Below, one piece after another: positions 1 to 7,402 of a stretch of 23,991 nucleotides of DNA. A program made the translations under genes and the position numbers. The notes under the pieces are model-generated. The model worked only from the letters and a program-made list of their open reading frames with translations, made no database searches and had not been told where the DNA came from. The stretch is from IMCC26207 sp037141255. GTDB lineage: Bacteria; Actinomycetota; Acidimicrobiia; Acidimicrobiales; Microtrichaceae. Numbering within the stretch: the first letter of the stretch is position 1; every line of letters begins with the position of its first letter. The stretch lies in the NCBI GenBank assembly GCA_037141255.1, contig JBAXCX010000034.1, forward strand, positions 1 to 23,991, written 5' to 3'.

Positions 1-3
1 CCT

Positions 4-41
4 CATAGTGAGACTATACCTCACTGGCACAGTGATATTGT
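4..41 (-). promoter_or_regulatory. Leftward promoter at window edge with overlapping palindromes
   Basis: On the minus strand TATAGT (18-13) is followed by exactly six bases and an ATG (6-4), which opens a reading frame that leaves the window. This is the spacing expected of a leaderless actinobacterial transcript. A palindrome CACTG-GCA-CAGTG (22-34) lies just upstream of the -10, and AGTGAG/CTCACT arms (7-12, 20-25) flank it, so a repressor site is plausible. No good -35 is seen at 16-18 bp. The gene itself is outside the window, so the start is inferred only from the promoter geometry. Confidence 0.4.
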
Positions 42-99
42 CTATCTAATGATGTATTAGCGGAAGGATCACGCGTCCGCGGCTGTCCTGTTGACAGGT

Positions 100-174
100 C
101 CGCCTTGACGTGTGCCGCTGCTTCGGCGGCGCCGTCGGGTCGGCATCGAGGATCTCGTCGATCTGAAGCGCTAG
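100..174 (-). pseudogene. Fragment of an IS21-family transposase (IstA-like)
   Basis: The minus-strand translation of this stretch contains DADPTAPPKQRHTSRR. This matches the pattern seen in IS21-type IstA transposases, where an acidic 'DPxAPRKQRHTARR' segment follows the N-terminal DNA-binding part. Similarity stops abruptly on both sides: an in-frame stop lies upstream at about 196, and after residue RR the frame runs into unrelated sequence and a stop at 46-48. Only about 25 codons survive, so this is debris rather than a working element. No terminal inverted repeats or target duplications were found. Confidence 0.5.
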
Positions 175-193
175 GGGTTTGGTGCAGGGTGTG

Positions 194-241
194 GTCTAGT
201 CCTGCGAGCAGGCGGAGCAGAGTTGATTCTCCGGCCCGCAG
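194..241 (-). pseudogene. Fragment of an ABC transporter ATPase around the Walker A motif
   Basis: The minus strand encodes LRAGESTLLRLLAGLD, which closely resembles the ABC ATPase Walker A region (SGAGKSTLLRLLAGLD). The P-loop Lys is changed to Glu and the preceding Ser-Gly to Leu-Arg, so the site would be dead. The similarity covers only about 16 codons and lies in a different frame from the neighbouring IstA fragment. It is best read as a relic of an ABC ATPase gene. A chance match is possible but unlikely given the unbroken STLLRLLAGLD. Confidence 0.4.
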
Positions 242-250
242 TGACCGCTC

Positions 251-295
251 CGATTGACCGCTGCGATTAGCTGGCCCGATTGACCGCGTGGTCAA
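251..295. repeat. CGATTGACCGC direct repeat and TTGACC/GGTCAA inverted repeat upstream of the MoxR gene
   Basis: CGATTGACCGC occurs at 251-261 and 277-287, 26 bp apart, and a related GTGACCGC lies at 241-248. The second copy begins a perfect inverted repeat TTGACCGCGTGGTCAA (280-295). TTGACC (280-285) could also act as a -35 for the -10 at 305-310, although the 19-bp spacing is long. A regulator bound to the inverted repeat would cover the promoter. The function is inferred only from position. Confidence 0.35.
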
Positions 296-304
296 GTAGC
301 TCAG

Positions 305-316
305 TAACCTAGGTTC
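305..316 (+). promoter_or_regulatory. Candidate leaderless promoter (-10 TAACCT) of the MoxR-VWA operon
   Basis: TAACCT (305-310) fits the actinobacterial TANNNT -10 pattern and lies exactly six bases before the ATG at 317. Transcription would therefore start at or next to the A of the start codon. No convincing Shine-Dalgarno sequence precedes this ATG; the AGG at 311-313 is too close to count as one. Confidence 0.4.
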
Positions 317-1270
317 ATGAACTCGCAAGACCCGACGAACCCCTCACCCTTTGATGCAGAACCTCGCTTTGATTCAGTAGAAGAACTGCGAACAGCGCTG
401 CGTAACGTTGACTACTTGTCCGATGAAGGCATTGCCGGAATCGTGTATTTAGCAGATCGGCTAGGTAAGCCAATTCTTGTTGAGGGTCCCGCTGGTACCG
501 GAAAGACACAGCTGGCCAAGTCAGTTGCAGAAGTACTCGGAGCCCGACTCATTCGCCTGCAGTGCTACGAGGGATTGGACGAGTCCAAAGCCCTGTACGA
601 GTGGAATTACAAAAAGCAGCTCCTGCGAATTCAGGCGACCAAGTCAGACACCGAGGGCCAGAACTGGGACGAGATTGAGGACGATATTTTCTCTGACGAG
701 TTCTTGCTAGAGCGCCCGCTGCTCGAAGCGATTCGTGCAACAGACCCAGTTGTCTTGCTGATCGACGAGGTTGATCGCGTTGAGGTAGAGACTGAGGCAC
801 TGCTGTTGGAGATCCTCTCTGATTACCAAGTATCGATTCCTGAACTTGGAACCATTACTGCCCGGCAGATTCCCATGGTGTTCTTGACTTCAAATAACAC
901 GCGAGAGTTGTCCGAGGCACTGAAGCGTCGCTGCTTGTACCTGCACGTGGACTACCCCGATATGGAACGTGAGAAAGAAATCGTGCTCACCAAGGTGCCC
1001 GGCTTGACCGAGTCTTTGGCTGATCAGATTGCTCGAGTGGTGCGTTCTATTCGCCAGCTAGAACTGAAGAAGGCGCCTTCAGTGTCTGAGACCATCGACT
1101 GGGCTCGCACGCTTGTGCTGCTCGGCGTGGAGCAGATCGATGCAGAGACTGCTACCGGCACAGTCAACATCTTGTTGAAGTATCAAAGCGATATTCAAAA
1201 AGTTGTGAAGGAGTTTGCTGCTGAGCAGAAGAGTTTTAGTCGCGGCGGCATCCTGTCTCCGGAAGCCTGA
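317..1270 (+). CDS. MoxR-family AAA+ ATPase
   Basis: A 317-residue AAA+ ATPase of the MoxR type, a group of cytoplasmic ATPases that usually act with a VWA-domain partner as chaperone-like machines for maturing or inserting metal centres into target proteins. Walker A is GPAGTGKT (57-64), Walker B VVLLIDEVDR (145-154) and sensor 1 TSNN (191-194). An Arg-rich ALKRRC segment (201-206) carries the likely arginine finger. The length matches the family. The ATG at 317 is supported by the -10 six bases upstream. The gene is followed after eight bases by the VWA gene, which makes an operon and the classic MoxR/CoxE-like pair near-certain. No target enzyme such as CO dehydrogenase lies in this window, so the client is unknown. 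Confidence 0.9.
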   Translation: MNSQDPTNPSPFDAEPRFDSVEELRTALRNVDYLSDEGIAGIVYLADRLGKPILVEGPAGTGKTQLAKSVAEVLGARLIRLQCYEGLDESKALYEWNYKKQLLRIQATKSDTEGQNWDEIEDDIFSDEFLLERPLLEAIRATDPVVLLIDEVDRVEVETEALLLEILSDYQVSIPELGTITARQIPMVFLTSNNTRELSEALKRRCLYLHVDYPDMEREKEIVLTKVPGLTESLADQIARVVRSIRQLELKKAPSVSETIDWARTLVLLGVEQIDAETATGTVNILLKYQSDIQKVVKEFAAEQKSFSRGGILSPEA

Positions 1271-1278
1271 GTCGGATC

Positions 1279-2751
1279 ATGGCCGAGGCCTCTGATCTAG
1301 CCGGCGAGTCGCTACTTGAACTTCTTGCTGGATTCATCGTGGAGTTGCGTCAGGCCGGTCTACCCGTCAGCCTGACCGAAAACCTTGATGCCATGGAGGC
1401 CGTTCAGTACATCCCCCTTGGCGACCGTGAGGCATTCAAGTACGCCCTCGCAGCAACGCTGGTCAAGAACCACTCGCATTGGCGCGCCTTTGAGACAGTC
1501 TTTGAGGTGTACTTCTCGTTGCGCGGCGCAGAGTGGTCACTTGACCCTGATGCCAGCGACTTTGTTGACCCAGATGAGGATCAGTCTCAAGCTCCCGATG
1601 GCGCAGGTGAGGGTCAACAGGCTCAAGGTGGTTCGGGTGATGCTCTGACCCCAGAGGAACTTGCCGAGATGCTCTACAAGTCTTTGATGCGTGGCGACCA
1701 GTCGATGATGCGCGCCATGGCTCGGCAGTCGGTGCGTCGCTATGCAGGCATGGAGCCAGGACGGCCCGTTGGTGGCACCTACTACCTGTATCGCACCATG
1801 CGGAACCTCAACCTAGAGGGCATGCTCGAGAGGTTGATGGAGCAGGCCCAAGAGGACTCCCCAGAACCGCTTACTCCCCTCGAAGAGCGCCTAGAGCGAG
1901 ACGAGTACGAGAATCGAATCGACTCCTTCAAGAAAGAGATTGAGTCAGAGATTCGCCGGCGCTTGGTAGCCGATCGGGGAGTCGAGGCGATGGCCAAAAC
2001 TCTGCGCAAGCCGTTACCCGAGGACATCGACTTTATGCATGCAAGTCGTGAGGAAATGGTGCAACTCCGCAAGGCCCTGCAGCCACTGACGCGCCGCCTT
2101 GCTATTCGCCTCGCTCGCAAACGCAAGCATGGCCGCAAAGGTGCGTTGGACTTTCGAAACACCGTGCGCCACTCGCTCAGCTACGGGGGAGTGCCGGCCG
2201 AGCCGAAGTTCAAGTACCCGCGCCCCTCAAAGCCAGAGATCTTTGTCATCGCCGACATCTCTGGTTCGGTTGCGGCATTCGCTCGATTCACCTTGCATCT
2301 GGTGTACGCAATCTCGGGTCAGTTCTCTCGGGTGCGAAGTTTCGTCTTCATTGACGGCATTGATGAAGTCACTCGATTCTTTGAGGGCACTGATGACATC
2401 CTGGATGCGATTTCTCGGGTCAATAGTGAGGCCGATGTGATCTGGGTGGATGGCCATTCTGATTACGGGCATGCGTTTGAAGTGTTCTGGGAACGCTATG
2501 GCCAAGACATCAGTTCCAAGACAACGGTGATTATTTTGGGTGATGCTCGCAACAATTATCACGCCTCGCAGAATTGGGTGATCAAAGAGATCCGCAACAA
2601 GGCGCGCCACGTCTGGTGGCTCAACCCAGAGCCCAAGGCCTATTGGGATACTGGGGATTCAATCGTGGGGGAGTACGCCACCTACTGCGATGGTGCGTTT
2701 GAGTGCCGCAATCTGCGTCAACTTGAACGGTTCGTAGACAACCTCGTCTAG
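1279..2751 (+). CDS. CoxE-like VWA domain protein
   Basis: A 490-residue protein that pairs with the upstream MoxR ATPase. The C-terminal part (about 318-480) is a von Willebrand A / CoxE-like domain: PEIFVIADISGSV holds the DxSGS metal-site motif (326-330), and ILGDARNN (419-426) is the second conserved CoxE-family segment. Residues about 92-122 form an acidic, Gln/Gly-rich linker, and 180-280 is highly charged and probably helical. No signal peptide or membrane segment is seen, so it should be cytoplasmic. In characterised systems such partners bind the MoxR ring and deliver it to a substrate. It ends nine bases before the stop codon of the convergent PaaX-like gene, with no obvious terminator between them. 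Confidence 0.85.
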   Translation: MAEASDLAGESLLELLAGFIVELRQAGLPVSLTENLDAMEAVQYIPLGDREAFKYALAATLVKNHSHWRAFETVFEVYFSLRGAEWSLDPDASDFVDPDEDQSQAPDGAGEGQQAQGGSGDALTPEELAEMLYKSLMRGDQSMMRAMARQSVRRYAGMEPGRPVGGTYYLYRTMRNLNLEGMLERLMEQAQEDSPEPLTPLEERLERDEYENRIDSFKKEIESEIRRRLVADRGVEAMAKTLRKPLPEDIDFMHASREEMVQLRKALQPLTRRLAIRLARKRKHGRKGALDFRNTVRHSLSYGGVPAEPKFKYPRPSKPEIFVIADISGSVAAFARFTLHLVYAISGQFSRVRSFVFIDGIDEVTRFFEGTDDILDAISRVNSEADVIWVDGHSDYGHAFEVFWERYGQDISSKTTVIILGDARNNYHASQNWVIKEIRNKARHVWWLNPEPKAYWDTGDSIVGEYATYCDGAFECRNLRQLERFVDNLV

Positions 2752-2760
2752 CCCGCTGCC

Positions 2761-3687
2761 CTAGGGAAGATGGGCAATTGCATCGTCGAAGACGCTAAAG
2801 AGCACAGGACCAGACTTGTTGTTTCTGGCAAGCACCCCGTGTTTGCGGCAGCCGGCCAACAGCTTGCGTGCTTCACGGCCGGGCCACGGTTTGGGCAGCA
2901 ACTCTGGTGGTAGAAGCGGGTCCAACTCAAAGCACTCGTTAAAACGAATGGCAATGTGCAGCACTCCGGGCAAGAAGTCATGCTCGGTGAGTAGCTGCCC
3001 TCGCTGTCGCATGGCCGACAGTTCCTCGGGCACACCCCGATAGGTCTCGATAAATGCTTGGTACTGCCGAGAGAGATTTTCTAGTTGCCAGAGTTGACCC
3101 GCAAGGGCGCGTGCATCGCCTTCTCCACCCACGCACAGGTCGTCGGTGCTGTATGTCGACACGTAGCTAAGAATCCCGAGTCGTTCGGCCTCGGCTGTGA
3201 TATCGCCTTGCCAGCGGTGCGGTGAGACATAAACACCAGGTTGAACCGCTGCGCCCCCAAGAGAGAGCACATGGTCGCGAAAGGTGTCACGTGCCGTTCG
3301 GTGAGATTCAGGAATAGCGAAGCAGACCATGCGCCAGCGACGATCCCAGCCGCGCCCTGCAGCATCTTGTGCATAGGCCAACAGATGTCGCTGTTCATTG
3401 ATGCTGAGGACTGATCTTCCGGCATCGGTGGCCGTAAAGATTGCATCTTTGCCCTCGCCGGAGCGCAAGAAGATGCCCTCGGTCACGAGTCGGCGCATGC
3501 AGGACCGAACTGTCTCAACTGCAATCCCACATTCCGCAGCTACCCGATAGAGCTCTGCCGCTGGCAGGGTTCCATCACGATGCGTAAGCCCAAAGACCAT
3601 GAGTCGAGTGGGCACAGCGTCATCATCTGGAACGAGTCCTGAGCTAAGTGCGGTCGATTTGCTGTCGGGCGTTTTATTCACGACCAC
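2761..3687 (-). CDS. PaaX-family transcriptional regulator
   Basis: A 308-residue regulator. Residues about 25-95 form a winged helix-turn-helix (RVAAECGIAVETVRSCMRRLVTEGIF) typical of the PaaX N-terminus. The middle and C-terminal parts carry the PaaX-type block WDRRWRMVCFAIPESHRTAR (114-133) and LGGAAVQPGVYVSPH. PaaX proteins repress phenylacetate degradation genes in response to phenylacetyl-CoA, but many homologues control other operons. No paa genes are present here, so the target is unknown. The start is a GTG at 3687; no clear ribosome site lies directly before it, and the ATG at 3600 is a possible shorter start. It is divergent from the GNAT-like gene, which makes that gene a candidate target. 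Confidence 0.8.
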   Translation of the reverse strand: MVVNKTPDSKSTALSSGLVPDDDAVPTRLMVFGLTHRDGTLPAAELYRVAAECGIAVETVRSCMRRLVTEGIFLRSGEGKDAIFTATDAGRSVLSINEQRHLLAYAQDAAGRGWDRRWRMVCFAIPESHRTARDTFRDHVLSLGGAAVQPGVYVSPHRWQGDITAEAERLGILSYVSTYSTDDLCVGGEGDARALAGQLWQLENLSRQYQAFIETYRGVPEELSAMRQRGQLLTEHDFLPGVLHIAIRFNECFELDPLLPPELLPKPWPGREARKLLAGCRKHGVLARNNKSGPVLFSVFDDAIAHLP

Positions 3688-3801
3688 ATGCTGGTACCAC
3701 TGCGCCTTCCTGTCAATCGAGGGACAGCGCGCGTTCTGCTTCGAATTAGCTAGCCTGATTCATGCGGCTGTTCTGCCGTCGCTACAGCAAGGAGAGTCTG
3801 G
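3688..3801. promoter_or_regulatory. Divergent intergenic region between PaaX-like and GNAT-like genes
   Basis: This 114-bp gap must hold both promoters. On the plus strand TAGCCT (3751-3756) is a possible -10 and AAGGAG (3789-3794) is a strong Shine-Dalgarno sequence seven bases before the ATG at 3802. GCTGT (3767-3771) and ACAGC (3784-3788) form a 5-bp inverted repeat just before that ribosome site. On the minus strand TTGACA (3716-3711) resembles a -35, but no matching -10 lies at the right distance before the GTG. All assignments are tentative except the ribosome site. Confidence 0.35.
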
Positions 3802-4653
3802 ATGTCGTTCGGGAACAAGCTCAAGGGCAGAGTCGAGAATCTCACCCCCAAGGTGAGCGAATGCGCAATTGTGGTGCGCCCGCTTCCCTTGATCGCAGAT
3901 GAGATCATCTCTGCGGGAGACGAGTTTTATTTCAAAGTGGTTTTCGACCCAACCGACCGACACCTAGTCGAACTCGAACCCGCTCGCCGCCTGGAACTAA
4001 TGAAGGGTCCGTTTGCTCGCGGTGCACTGGTGATTCTTGCGATTCACAAGCCCACCGATACAGCAGTTGGCAAGATGTGGTTGCTGAGCGAGTCGCCTGT
4101 TTCTGGAGATGGCAGACGTGGTTTGTTGCCCATACAGCTTGCCAAAGATGAGATCTTCCTCTTTGACCTCTGGGTACACAAAGACTTTCGCCGTCATGCG
4201 GTCGGAATCACCATGGCCTATGAGATGGGTGCAGCGGTTGATCAGTTCTTCCCCGAGGCTCGTTGGGTCTACGGCTATGCGCACCTTGACAACGAAGCAT
4301 CTATGCAACTGATGTCGCTGGTCTATGGGATGTGGACCGTGCAGACCATGAAAGAGTTTGAGATTGGCGATTACCACGTTGGAATGGTTCCCAACTCAGA
4401 CTCGCCCAAATTTGGGCCGTTCTCCAAGCGTGGCCGTCATTCGGGGGATGGGTTCCAGATGCCTGGTCGCCCCCGGCTCGGTGAAGCCGCGCGCGATTAC
4501 CATCACAAGGACGGATTTGCTCGGCGCACCGTGAACGACGCGGTGCTCTCAGACGACTGGATGTGGCCAGGGCCGGAATGGTTCGACACGGACCATCCCA
4601 GAGGTTCTGATGGCCGACCTGCGACTCCAGAGACCCTGCCACGCTCGCTCTGA
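3802..4653 (+). CDS. GNAT-like acetyltransferase-fold protein of unknown function
   Basis: A 283-residue soluble protein. Residues about 70-180 look like a GNAT fold: an acidic-hydrophobic strand (EIFLFDLWV, 117-125) is followed by HKDFRRHAVGITMAY (126-140), which resembles the acetyl-CoA-binding motif A (R/Q-x-x-G-x-G/A). A later YGYAHLDNEASMQLM segment (157-171) resembles GNAT motif B. The classic Gly pair is imperfect, so catalysis is not assured. Residues after about 200 are rich in Gly, Pro, His and charged residues and look disordered. The start is well supported by AAGGAG seven bases upstream. It is divergent from the PaaX-like regulator and ends twelve bases before the convergent cysH stop. 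I do not recognise a specific family. Confidence 0.6.
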   Translation: MSFGNKLKGRVENLTPKVSECAIVVRPLPLIADEIISAGDEFYFKVVFDPTDRHLVELEPARRLELMKGPFARGALVILAIHKPTDTAVGKMWLLSESPVSGDGRRGLLPIQLAKDEIFLFDLWVHKDFRRHAVGITMAYEMGAAVDQFFPEARWVYGYAHLDNEASMQLMSLVYGMWTVQTMKEFEIGDYHVGMVPNSDSPKFGPFSKRGRHSGDGFQMPGRPRLGEAARDYHHKDGFARRTVNDAVLSDDWMWPGPEWFDTDHPRGSDGRPATPETLPRSL

Positions 4654-4665
4654 TCAGGCAGCTGG

Positions 4666-5400
4666 TTAGCTCTGATGTAGGCCACACTCGGTCTTGTCTT
4701 GGCCGCTCCAACGACCTGAGCGAGGGTCGTCACCGGGTGCCACTTTGTTGGTGCATGGCATGCAGCCGATAGATGAGTAACCCTGATTGAGCAGCGGGTT
4801 GATGACAATGTCGTTGCTTTCGATGTAGGCCGCAACGTCTGCTGCGGTCCATGTAGCAAGAGGGTTGATCTTGATGAGTCCTCGAAGGTCTCGCGCAAGA
4901 ATCGGTGAGTCGGCGCGGCTGGGGGATTCATCTCGTCGAAGCCCAGACATCCACGCAGCCTTTCCTGCAAGCGCCCGGTCGAGTTGCCCTACCTTGACTG
5001 ATGAGCAGCAATTAGCAGGGTCGATCTTCCAGAGTTCCTCATCATGGGTGGCAACGGTCATGATGCGCAGGTTCAACCCGTACTGCCTGCGAACGATCTC
5101 TACGGTATCTAGCGTTTCGGGGAAGTGGTAGCCCGTGTCGATGAAGACCACCTCAATAGCGGGAGCAACCTTGACTGCAAGGTCGATCAGTACTGCGTCT
5201 GTCATGGACGCAGCTAGCGAGAGGTGTGGGCCAAAACTTTCGGCAGCCCACCGAAGAATCTCTGGAGCAGAGAGTTGCTCAAACTCTTGGTTGAGCGCAG
5301 CGAGGTCATCATCAGAAAACTCCGCTGTTTGAAACGGCCCAGGCAAAGGTTCGGTAGGTTGGTTCGTAGCTCGAAGATCGCTCAGGGTGTAGTTCGCCAT
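4666..5400 (-). CDS. cysH: Assimilatory APS reductase, [4Fe-4S] type
   Basis: A 244-residue CysH-family enzyme that reduces adenylyl sulfate (APS) to sulfite with thioredoxin-like donors in cysteine biosynthesis. It has the nucleotide-binding segment SFGPHLSLAASMTDAV (55-70) and VVFIDTGYHFPET (84-96). A CC pair (131-132) and a CxxC (213-216) are the ligands of the 4Fe-4S cluster that marks APS rather than PAPS reductases. The catalytic ECGLH motif (238-242) is present at the C-terminus. I place the start at the ATG 5400-5398, because it overlaps the upstream stop as TGATG; a GTG four codons earlier (5412) is also open. The overlap implies translational coupling with the sulfite reductase gene. 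Confidence 0.9.
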   Translation of the reverse strand: MANYTLSDLRATNQPTEPLPGPFQTAEFSDDDLAALNQEFEQLSAPEILRWAAESFGPHLSLAASMTDAVLIDLAVKVAPAIEVVFIDTGYHFPETLDTVEIVRRQYGLNLRIMTVATHDEELWKIDPANCCSSVKVGQLDRALAGKAAWMSGLRRDESPSRADSPILARDLRGLIKINPLATWTAADVAAYIESNDIVINPLLNQGYSSIGCMPCTNKVAPGDDPRSGRWSGQDKTECGLHQS

Positions 5401-7238
5401 CAGACTGCGCACTCCGACTCGCCGAGCTCCTTCTCGTAGGGTCCGGTCTCGCCGAAATCTACGTAGAAGTCCTCGTTCTCTTCTGGTTTGGGGAATACAT
5501 CAAGGTCCTTCAGCCAAACAGCTACGCCTTTGGCTCCACCTGATCGCTCAAGCCACTGTTGGAACTGTTCACCGAGCTCGCGCTCTTCAGAGAATCGCCG
5601 GACCACTCGCACGGTTGCTTCTGGTGCGGCCTTTGCAGGAACACGCAGCGCAGTCTTGGCAAACTCAATCTGCTCTTGACCGACATAGCCTCCAAGCAGC
5701 ATCTGATAACCCGGTGCCGACCTGCCGTGCGCTCGGCGTTCGGCCCCAAAGAACCCGATGTCTGCAATGTGGTGTTGCCCACAGGAGTTGGTGCAGCCCG
5801 AGATATTGGTTCGCACACCCTCCACCTCTGCAAGGCCGGCCTCCTCGAGTGCCTCGCCGATGGCACTAGCAAGACCGCGGGATTGCGTGACTGCCAGATT
5901 GCAGGTGTCGGCACCTGGGCAAGCAACGACATCGCGGCTGAGTTCTGCTCCTGGTTCGGCCATGCCGATAGCTAGCAACCGGGGGTAAAGCTCAATGAGT
6001 TGATCCTCGGAGAGTCCTCGCAAAATAAAGTTCTGTCGGTTGGTGATGCGTACCTCGGCTCCGAAATCGCGACTGATTGCCGCAATTCCTCGGAACTGTT
6101 CGGCAGTGACATCGCCGAGGCGAGACCAGGCCAATGCCGAGACAGTGCCATTCGAGACTCCGCGCACCACGTTTGCTTCGTTCCAACGCTGTTCCGGGGA
6201 CAGGCCTCGAAGGAACACTGGTTGGCCTTGGCCTACCGGAGTGACTGCACCCTCGACCTCGCCACCCTTGCCAGCAGGAGCATCGCCGAGTTCCACAACT
6301 TCAGTTGGAAGGCCTCCAGGCCAGCTTGATGAGGCAAGCAAGAACTTGCGCGACGCGAACACGCGTCGCTGTACCTCCTCGAATCCCAGTTCGCCTACTA
6401 CCCACTTCATGCGGGCGCGCAGTTTGTTATCGCGATTGCCAGTCTGTTCGAACACACGAACACAAGCCTCGATAGTGGGCAGCAAGTCCTCTCGGCGAGT
6501 GAAGGGTTCAAGGGCGAGCGCGGGATGCGGGTTGGCACCCAATCCGCCGGCAATAAACACGCGGAATCCTGACTCAACGCCACCGGCGCCGTCCTCACCC
6601 TCGGGAATGGTTCGGCTCACCGCAATCACACCCACATCGTTGAACATGGCTTGGCCACAGTCGGTGGAGCAGCCCGAGAAGTTGATCTTGAATTTCCGTG
6701 GGAGTCGCTGCGAGATTGGGTTGCGTAAGAAGTGCCAGAACGTGGCCTCTGCCCAGGGCTGAATGTCGAGTACCTCGTGGGGGCATGCCCCAGCAAGATG
6801 GCAGCCCATGACATTGCGAACAGTATCGGAGCATGCCTCGCGGGTGGTCAGGCCAACCTTTGCAAGGTCCCACAGCAGGTCGGGAACGCGTTCCAAATCA
6901 ACAAAATGAAACTGCACATTTTGGCGGGTGGTCAGGTGGCCCCAGGTGCGGCTGTACTTCTCGGAAATATCGGCAAGCGCATCGAGCTGCGTGGAAGTAA
7001 TTGCCCCATACGGCGCTTTGATGCGAACCATCTGGTTGTGCCCACCTTGCCGCTGGCCATAGATGCCATTGGCGAGTCGGAACACTTTGAACACGTCTTC
7101 TTCAATCTCGCCAGCCAGATAACTAGCCAGCGAGCGCTCAAACTTTTGAATATCAGCAACCATTTCAGGGTCAACCTGAATTACAAGCCCATCACTTCCT
7201 ATGACGTGGCCGTCTGTATCAATCTCAATGGTGCTCAT
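5400..7238 (-). CDS. Ferredoxin-dependent sulfite (or nitrite) reductase, siroheme/[4Fe-4S]
   Basis: A 612-residue enzyme of the nitrite/sulfite reductase family, which carries out a six-electron reduction at a siroheme coupled to a 4Fe-4S cluster. The cluster/siroheme ligands are visible as C440-x5-C446 and C482-x3-C486 (ACPGADTC, GCTNSC). Both pseudo-symmetric halves are present, including TTRQNVQFHF (103-112) and ITNRQNFILRG (398-408). Sequence alone does not separate sulfite from nitrite use, but coupling to cysH makes sulfite reduction (SirA-like) the better call. The start ATG at 7238 is preceded by GGAGAA at about 7247-7242. The gene is first of a two-gene leftward operon with a structured 5' leader. 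Confidence 0.88.
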   Translation of the reverse strand: MSTIEIDTDGHVIGSDGLVIQVDPEMVADIQKFERSLASYLAGEIEEDVFKVFRLANGIYGQRQGGHNQMVRIKAPYGAITSTQLDALADISEKYSRTWGHLTTRQNVQFHFVDLERVPDLLWDLAKVGLTTREACSDTVRNVMGCHLAGACPHEVLDIQPWAEATFWHFLRNPISQRLPRKFKINFSGCSTDCGQAMFNDVGVIAVSRTIPEGEDGAGGVESGFRVFIAGGLGANPHPALALEPFTRREDLLPTIEACVRVFEQTGNRDNKLRARMKWVVGELGFEEVQRRVFASRKFLLASSSWPGGLPTEVVELGDAPAGKGGEVEGAVTPVGQGQPVFLRGLSPEQRWNEANVVRGVSNGTVSALAWSRLGDVTAEQFRGIAAISRDFGAEVRITNRQNFILRGLSEDQLIELYPRLLAIGMAEPGAELSRDVVACPGADTCNLAVTQSRGLASAIGEALEEAGLAEVEGVRTNISGCTNSCGQHHIADIGFFGAERRAHGRSAPGYQMLLGGYVGQEQIEFAKTALRVPAKAAPEATVRVVRRFSEERELGEQFQQWLERSGGAKGVAVWLKDLDVFPKPEENEDFYVDFGETGPYEKELGESECAV

Positions 7239-7402
7239 ATTTTCTCCGGGTGGCGCTTTGTTCCAAGGCGGGGGACGCCTAGTGCTCAGCAGAGGTTTAG
7301 AGGTACCTAGCCCTAAACCTGACTCAACAGGTCAACTTTAGCAGTGAAATATGACTAGTCCAGTCAACAATTGACCACCGGCGCTGAGCGGCGCAATGAA
7401 AG
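7239..7402 (-). promoter_or_regulatory. Leader and promoter region of the sulfite reductase-cysH operon
   Basis: Between the aroG stop and the reductase start lies a structured 163-bp region. AGGTTTAG (7293-7300) and CTAAACCT (7313-7320) form a perfect 8-bp inverted repeat that encloses the palindrome AGGTACCT (7301-7308). AGGCG/CGCCT arms (7265-7269, 7275-7279) form a second hairpin closer to the start. Further upstream GTCAA-CAA-TTGAC (7363-7375) and another GTCAAC (7331-7336) resemble the TTGACC/GGTCAA repeat before the MoxR gene. These could be operator or attenuator elements controlling sulfur assimilation. No riboswitch family was recognised. Confidence 0.4.

Noticed and set aside
14..328. 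104-codon minus-strand open frame covering the left gap
   Set aside because: It contains the ABC Walker A relic but runs through the IstA relic in a different frame, has no ribosome site and overlaps the start of the MoxR gene. It is a chance open frame over debris.
317..2751. CO dehydrogenase accessory operon (coxDE)
   Set aside because: The MoxR/VWA pair resembles CoxD/CoxE, but no CO dehydrogenase subunits are in the window, so a specific cox assignment is not justified.
4666..5400. PAPS reductase rather than APS reductase
   Set aside because: The CC and CxxC cluster ligands are present, which are lacking in cluster-free PAPS reductases.
6040..6762. 240-codon plus-strand open frame inside the sulfite reductase gene
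   Set aside because: It is Arg/Ser/Pro-rich and lies fully antisense to a gene with intact siroheme and cluster motifs.
7364..7378. Cysteine leader peptide (GTG-initiated, four residues ending in Cys) before the sulfite reductase
   Set aside because: It is too short, has a single Cys and no ribosome site, so I cannot separate it from chance.
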